Shown piece after piece: positions 31,881 to 35,695 of a stretch of DNA of 35,695 nt (within the stretch, counting starts at the first letter, position 1; each line of letters begins with the position of its first letter). The stretch is taken from NCBI GenBank assembly GCA_964292695.1, contig CAXYWB010000015.1:1-35695 (forward strand). Reading direction: 5' to 3'. Under the pieces are notes generated by a model. It searched no databases. It worked only from the letters and a program-made list of their open reading frames with translations, and was not told where the DNA came from. A program made the translations under genes and the position numbers. The stretch comes from UPXZ01 sp018055865. Lineage in GTDB: Bacteria; Bacteroidota; Bacteroidia; Bacteroidales; Paludibacteraceae.

Positions 31881-34082
31881 ATGAAATCATTCCTTGCAAT
31901 ACTTTTCCTGTTGATTTCATTGACTTTGTCAGCTCAGGGTACTAATGCGGATGAAATACGCCGCCAGATGGCAAAAGTGCGTCAAAGCACCAACTGGAGC
32001 GACCCTGCAGCTGCCAAAAAAGCCACAGAAGAAATCCGCAGGCTGGCAGCAAAACTTTCCGGTAATCAAGATCTGCCCATTATCGGTAGTTCAGAAAAAT
32101 CAACAACAGCCGGAAAACAAACCGATATAAAATCAGCCGTCAATCCAACCAAAGAAAATATTCTGAGAATTGCCGATCGCTTTTTTAATCGGAGCTATAA
32201 ACAATTAAATGCCATTGAAAAGAACCGGTTCGACCTCGAATATCAGAATGCTCAGAAAAACAAGTTCAACAAACAGGCCATAAAAACGCTGACTAGTAAC
32301 GGAGCCAACCTGATGATGTTTGGAACCAACCACCACGAGGGCTGCGTCTATCTTGCCTCGGCTGTGAAAGCCGATATCAGCGACACGCTGGCTGTAAATA
32401 ATTTCGGAGCCTATCTGCGCATCATCGACTCACTGAAAGTTTCTTTGCCTGTTTTGCTGTTTGCCAACACCTTGTTTGACAAAAGTCCGGTTATACTTAC
32501 CCAAATCGGGTGTAGTTATTTTGAACTGAAAGATTTCAAAAAAGGTGAAACCTACCTGAAACTGGCTTTGCAGTATAATCCCGGTTTCGGAAAAGCACAT
32601 TCGGCGCTGTGTGAACTTTACCTCAAAACGGGAAGATGGAAAGATGCGTTGCAGGAACTGATTGCCGGAGTGGTCAATCAGGGTTGCTCATACATGCAGG
32701 CACATGCCAATTTCAATCAACTGGCTGATGTTTCGTCATCTGCAGGTGGTGGAGGCTCAGGGCGTGTTCAGGGTTTATACAATCAAAATAACTCTTCAGA
32801 TGGTGACAACGCATTGGCTCCGCTGGTTCCTCCGGATAACGGAAAAGTGCAAATAGATCCGCAAGACATGCTGGCATCACTGACCCCATCTTCCGAATCC
32901 GATATCCCCGACAATGAAAAACTGGCATCGTTAGTTCCCGAAGACAATAAAATAAAAATGCCTCAATTCTCCAATATCACCAGCGTGAATGACTGGATGG
33001 AAGGTGGCGGATATTCGGGTGCAATCACGGCTTTTCGTGATTTCCTGACTGCCGATATTGCTGCTGCTTACGAATTGCAGCAAGTCCTTAAAGAACAACC
33101 CAATCTGCCGCCTGATGCAGTTTTGCGAGATTACCCGAATGAACGCTTTGCCATTGATTGCATCGTAGAAATGATTGCGAAAATGTCGAACAAGGAAAGT
33201 ATGGAGTTTTCAGATAAAATGGACAAATACCTTAAGCAGGCTGTAAATTATCAGCAGGTATATCTGGATAAATATCAGCGAATATCGAAAGAATATGTAA
33301 GTTGTTTACAGGCTTGTCCGCCCGAAAATCCGATGAACGAATATTGCACCAGCGAATGTAGACGGAAATATTGTTTGGATATGTGCAATGCTGCCAATTC
33401 GTACAATCAAAACCTGCAGAATATTTTCGACGATTGTACGCGTGATTTCAATGAAAGTAAAGACAGGCAGGAAAAAATGCTGGATGACCTCTACGGATTT
33501 ACCACACCGTGGTTTAAGAAACTTTACAGCCCTTACTGGAGTCGAATCGAAGCCTATGAAATTCGCCGCGTAGCTTTACTCATTGTGGGCAATACCATTA
33601 CTGACTATGCTCATCGTGCTTTAACTTTTCCGGCACATACCGATTGCGGTTCCGATTGTTCCCTCTTTGTCAATCCGGCACCGCCACCGGTTGAAGAAGT
33701 TGAGAATAAAAATCCTGAGGGAAATGAATGTCCGTTTGAAGGTAATAAACTATCGCTTGGTATCGGTTTTTGCAGCGTCGATTTCGATTGTGAAAGCATC
33801 GAAGCGGGCTGTTCGGCAGGAGTTTCTATTTCAGCCAAAAGAAATTTCAAAAATAAAAGTTCCACCCTGTTTGTCGGTGCAGGTGGCGAAGCCAATCTGG
33901 GAGCCGTTTCGGGCGAAATCAAAACGGGAGTAACTTTTACTAAATATGACAATGGCAATATGGATGTTGGAGGAAAATTTGAAATGACCGGAAAAGTTGG
34001 TGCTGTAGGTAAAAATTACGAAATGTCGGCTACACTCATGGAGGGAGCTAATATTGAAGGTAAAAATGTAATCGGATTTTAA
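31881..34082 (+). CDS. Exported TPR protein with Cys-rich and C-terminal beta region
   Basis: This 733-residue protein has a signal peptide (MKSFLAILFLLISLTLSAQ). A variable linker precedes a conserved helical part with GCVYLASAVKAD, then two to three TPR-like repeats at ~202-270 (GCSYFELKDFKKGETYLKLA, ALCELYLKTGRWKDALQEL). A low-complexity linker (SSSAGGGGSG, ~290) follows. A cysteine-rich segment at ~473-520 (SCLQACPP, CTSECRRKYCLDMC) suggests disulphides in the periplasm or outside the cell. The last ~95 residues are Gly-rich and beta-prone. No known family was recognised. The TPR part resembles that of the gene at 34738, suggesting paralogues. Confidence 0.75.
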   Translation: MKSFLAILFLLISLTLSAQGTNADEIRRQMAKVRQSTNWSDPAAAKKATEEIRRLAAKLSGNQDLPIIGSSEKSTTAGKQTDIKSAVNPTKENILRIADRFFNRSYKQLNAIEKNRFDLEYQNAQKNKFNKQAIKTLTSNGANLMMFGTNHHEGCVYLASAVKADISDTLAVNNFGAYLRIIDSLKVSLPVLLFANTLFDKSPVILTQIGCSYFELKDFKKGETYLKLALQYNPGFGKAHSALCELYLKTGRWKDALQELIAGVVNQGCSYMQAHANFNQLADVSSSAGGGGSGRVQGLYNQNNSSDGDNALAPLVPPDNGKVQIDPQDMLASLTPSSESDIPDNEKLASLVPEDNKIKMPQFSNITSVNDWMEGGGYSGAITAFRDFLTADIAAAYELQQVLKEQPNLPPDAVLRDYPNERFAIDCIVEMIAKMSNKESMEFSDKMDKYLKQAVNYQQVYLDKYQRISKEYVSCLQACPPENPMNEYCTSECRRKYCLDMCNAANSYNQNLQNIFDDCTRDFNESKDRQEKMLDDLYGFTTPWFKKLYSPYWSRIEAYEIRRVALLIVGNTITDYAHRALTFPAHTDCGSDCSLFVNPAPPPVEEVENKNPEGNECPFEGNKLSLGIGFCSVDFDCESIEAGCSAGVSISAKRNFKNKSSTLFVGAGGEANLGAVSGEIKTGVTFTKYDNGNMDVGGKFEMTGKVGAVGKNYEMSATLMEGANIEGKNVIGF

Positions 34083-34138
34083 AATTTACGCATTTACAAA
34101 TATTTCTTACATGTTTTATTCACATTAATTTTTGACTT

Positions 34139-34606
34139 ATGAAAACAACAAAACTATTCTTCGCCGTAACCTGCCTCTTTCTGGCTTTTATCGCTGTGTC
34201 GGGCTTCAAACCGGTTAATGAAAGTGGAATGAACTCTACCGAAAAAGCCAGTCTGACTGTAACTACTCTTAAGGTTCTTGATATCAAATCAACCAGGGCA
34301 ACTTGTACTTTTTCCATCACCGGATCGCCGGTCACCGAAAAAGGTGCTTGCTGCTCTCAGTCACCCAATCCAACTATTAACAGTAAAAAATCAGTAGCTC
34401 CGGGGAAACAGACAAATAACGGATCAGCCATTATGTCGGGATTAAAACCGGAGACAACTTACTACGTGAGGGCTTATGCCAAAAGCGGCGCTAACGTTTT
34501 TTACGGCAATGAACTGAGTTTTACTACGTCTATTGATGAACAAAAAAGCAATACCGGTACCAATTTCGGTCAAAAGAAAGAATCCAAGACCGGTGGAAGT
34601 AAATAG
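34139..34606 (+). CDS. Small exported fibronectin-III-like protein
   Basis: This 155-residue protein has an N-terminal hydrophobic signal (MKTTKLFFAVTCLFLAFIAV). A single fibronectin type III-like domain spans ~40-130, ending in GLKPETTYYVRAYAKSGANV and YGNELSFTTS, a form very common in Bacteroidetes surface proteins. Two adjacent cysteines (GACCSQ) are unusual. The C-terminus (~130-155) is polar, Lys/Ser/Gly-rich and probably disordered. Its function is unknown; it may be an adhesion or interaction partner of the neighbouring exported proteins. Confidence 0.75.
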   Translation: MKTTKLFFAVTCLFLAFIAVSGFKPVNESGMNSTEKASLTVTTLKVLDIKSTRATCTFSITGSPVTEKGACCSQSPNPTINSKKSVAPGKQTNNGSAIMSGLKPETTYYVRAYAKSGANVFYGNELSFTTSIDEQKSNTGTNFGQKKESKTGGSK

Positions 34607-34627
34607 TTGAGGTGACAGTTGATTCTA

Positions 34628-34643
34628 TTTTTTTTGGGGGGGG
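34628..34643 (+). repeat. T8-G8 homopolymer tract upstream of the last gene
   Basis: Eight T followed by eight G lie 95 bp upstream of the ATG at 34738. Long G runs are rare in this AT-rich intergenic DNA and prone to slippage, so length variation could affect expression. It might also be a sequencing weak point. Confidence 0.55.
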
Positions 34644-34737
34644 ACTTCAGATAATTGTGATTAATTTTCTATTAAAGTATGCTTTCCATCTATTTCTCTT
34701 TTTTGTCCGGTATGGATAATAATATACAATAAACACA

Positions 34738-35463
34738 ATGAAATATATTTTTGCAGTCATACTGTTTTTGAGCTTAACCTTGACCTCTTATTCACAGCCT
34801 GAAAATATTAAAAAGATTATCCAAAAAGCAAAATCGGGACAGGAAATCACCGATGCCGATGAAGCTGCGATGGAAAAGTGGATGGATGAGATGGATAAAA
34901 TGGATAAGAAGGTAAGTCCAAAATCGCAATCGTTCGGAATTGTATCAAAAAACACACCAAAAAAAGCTGAATGTCCTGCCCTTGCAACTGTTCCGCTGAA
35001 AGTTACCGAACTTACACGCGAAAGTTATACTGGTCTGGCAAAGTCGCTAATGGCTTTTTATGGACCAAAATCGGGTGACTTGCCGGGATTAAAGTCGTTA
35101 TTGTCTTCAACCGAAAAACCAACTGACGGTGCTGATATGGGTGCAATGTTCGTAGTGACAGGTGCAGGTTCGGCCTGCATTTATGTTACTGCCTGGAGCG
35201 CTGCCCAGAAACCGGACGATATCCTTACTGCCAACAACCTGGGTGTTGCCCTCAAAGACATGGGCGAGCTCACAAAAGCCCTCCAGGAGCTTCAATATGC
35301 AGAGAAACTGAAACCGAATATAGGACTGGTACTTTGCAATATTGGTTGGGTGTATCGTGAAGCGGGCGATTACATCAATGCTAAACTGATGTTTAACAAA
35401 GCTCTGAAGGTTGCACCCGAAATGTCCTCCCCTTGGCTGGGACTCGGGCTCATGGCCAAATGA
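34738..35463 (+). CDS. Exported TPR protein, cut short by an in-frame TGA
   Basis: The frame gives 241 residues before TGA at 35461-35463. It starts with a signal peptide (MKYIFAVILFLSLTLTSYSQ). A Lys/Asp/Met-rich helix is followed by a conserved segment with ACIYVTAWSAA, then TPR repeats from ~residue 165 (ANNLGVALKDMGELTKALQEL, CNIGWVYREAGDYINAKLMF). The segment resembles GCVYLASAV and the TPRs of the 733-residue protein upstream, so the two look like paralogues. The frame resumes after the stop and stays open to the window end, so the gene was probably much longer. See the next entry. Confidence 0.75.
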   Translation: MKYIFAVILFLSLTLTSYSQPENIKKIIQKAKSGQEITDADEAAMEKWMDEMDKMDKKVSPKSQSFGIVSKNTPKKAECPALATVPLKVTELTRESYTGLAKSLMAFYGPKSGDLPGLKSLLSSTEKPTDGADMGAMFVVTGAGSACIYVTAWSAAQKPDDILTANNLGVALKDMGELTKALQELQYAEKLKPNIGLVLCNIGWVYREAGDYINAKLMFNKALKVAPEMSSPWLGLGLMAK

Positions 35464-35695
35464 GAAGGCAATCATTATAAAGCCGAAGAGTACTTGCGTA
35501 AAGCCCTGACCGACAAGTATTCAGCAGTCGGATTTGCCGGATACAGGCAGGCGAAAGAATCACAATCTCCCAAACCAGAGAGCAGCCAAAGTGAGTCGCT
35601 CTGCAATGAAAGAGGCGATGCCGGCTATGTTTCTGTTCCAGAAATGCCGGTGCCTGAAGCCAAAGGAAAAACAGCCGGACCAAAAGCGCTGATTG
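35464..35695 (+). pseudogene. In-frame continuation of the interrupted TPR gene
   Basis: Directly after the TGA the same frame reads EGNHYKAEEYLRKAL, the second half of the TPR begun as PWLGLGLMAK. Counting the stop as one residue keeps TPR positions W4, L7, G8, G15, A20 and A27 in register. The frame stays open for 77 codons to the window edge, through a Ser/Pro/Glu-rich linker. So a single base change, or a sequencing error, split one gene; a frameshift is excluded by the kept frame. Confidence 0.65.

Noticed and set aside
35461..35463. Recoding of TGA as an amino acid, including selenocysteine or code 25
   Set aside because: TGA ends other intact genes here, and the codon lies in a TPR helix with no redox context; no SECIS-like structure was evident.
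1..35695. tRNA, rRNA, CRISPR arrays, insertion sequences or phage genes
   Set aside because: No cloverleaf with a TTC-type arm, no spaced direct repeats and no transposase or integrase motifs were seen on either strand.

Overview
The window comes from a member of the Bacteroidota, most likely order Bacteroidales; the genus cannot be fixed from the sequence. The evidence is the gene families (DUF4783 beside nadC, a Bacteroides-type phosphoglycerate dehydrogenase, FadL-like 'hemin receptor' and OmpA proteins), repeated TAnnTTTG promoter -7 elements (two with TTTG exactly 20 bp upstream), mostly absent Shine-Dalgarno sequences, and AT-rich intergenic DNA. No tRNA, rRNA, CRISPR array, insertion sequence, phage gene or integrase was seen. 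Most of the window is chromosomal core; the right third is more accessory in character.

Layout. 1-1236 is the 3' part of an exported alpha/beta hydrolase. 1423-3613 holds the serine pathway pair serC and serA, with an inverted pair of intergenic repeats and a candidate promoter between them. 3688-5824 carries ugd (UDP-glucose dehydrogenase) and a cytidylate-kinase-like protein on the minus strand. A 409-bp gap (5825-6233) may encode a small RNA. 6234-7468 is DUF4783-nadC (minus), divergent from rlmH and a 1208-residue multi-pass sensor histidine kinase (7653-11745). prmA follows on the minus strand. 12763-15748 has a Gly/Tyr/Trp-rich secreted protein and a FadL-like barrel. prfC (16039-17613) has a long leader and is followed by a small exported beta-rich protein. 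18273-21009 is an SsuABC/NMT1-type ABC importer (minus). A GlsB-like GNAT acyltransferase (minus) diverges from an exported esterase. 23425-26197 is a four-gene 2-oxoacid:ferredoxin oxidoreductase operon. A 70-codon membrane protein gene precedes the last locus.

The last locus is the best candidate for something undescribed. A TPR sensor kinase and LuxR-type response regulator (26593-29144, minus) diverge from at least five consecutive genes for exported proteins (29434 to the window end): an OmpA-type protein, a helical coiled-coil protein, two apparently paralogous TPR proteins, and a small fibronectin-III-like protein. The divergent intergenic region holds a recognisable Bacteroidetes promoter with an 8+8 bp palindrome just upstream of its -33 element, as expected for an activator site. 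The last gene is broken by one in-frame TGA inside a TPR repeat that otherwise keeps perfect register up to the window edge.

Start codons were chosen from family length, signal peptides and promoter positions. Functional calls rest on motif recognition by eye; no database search was run.
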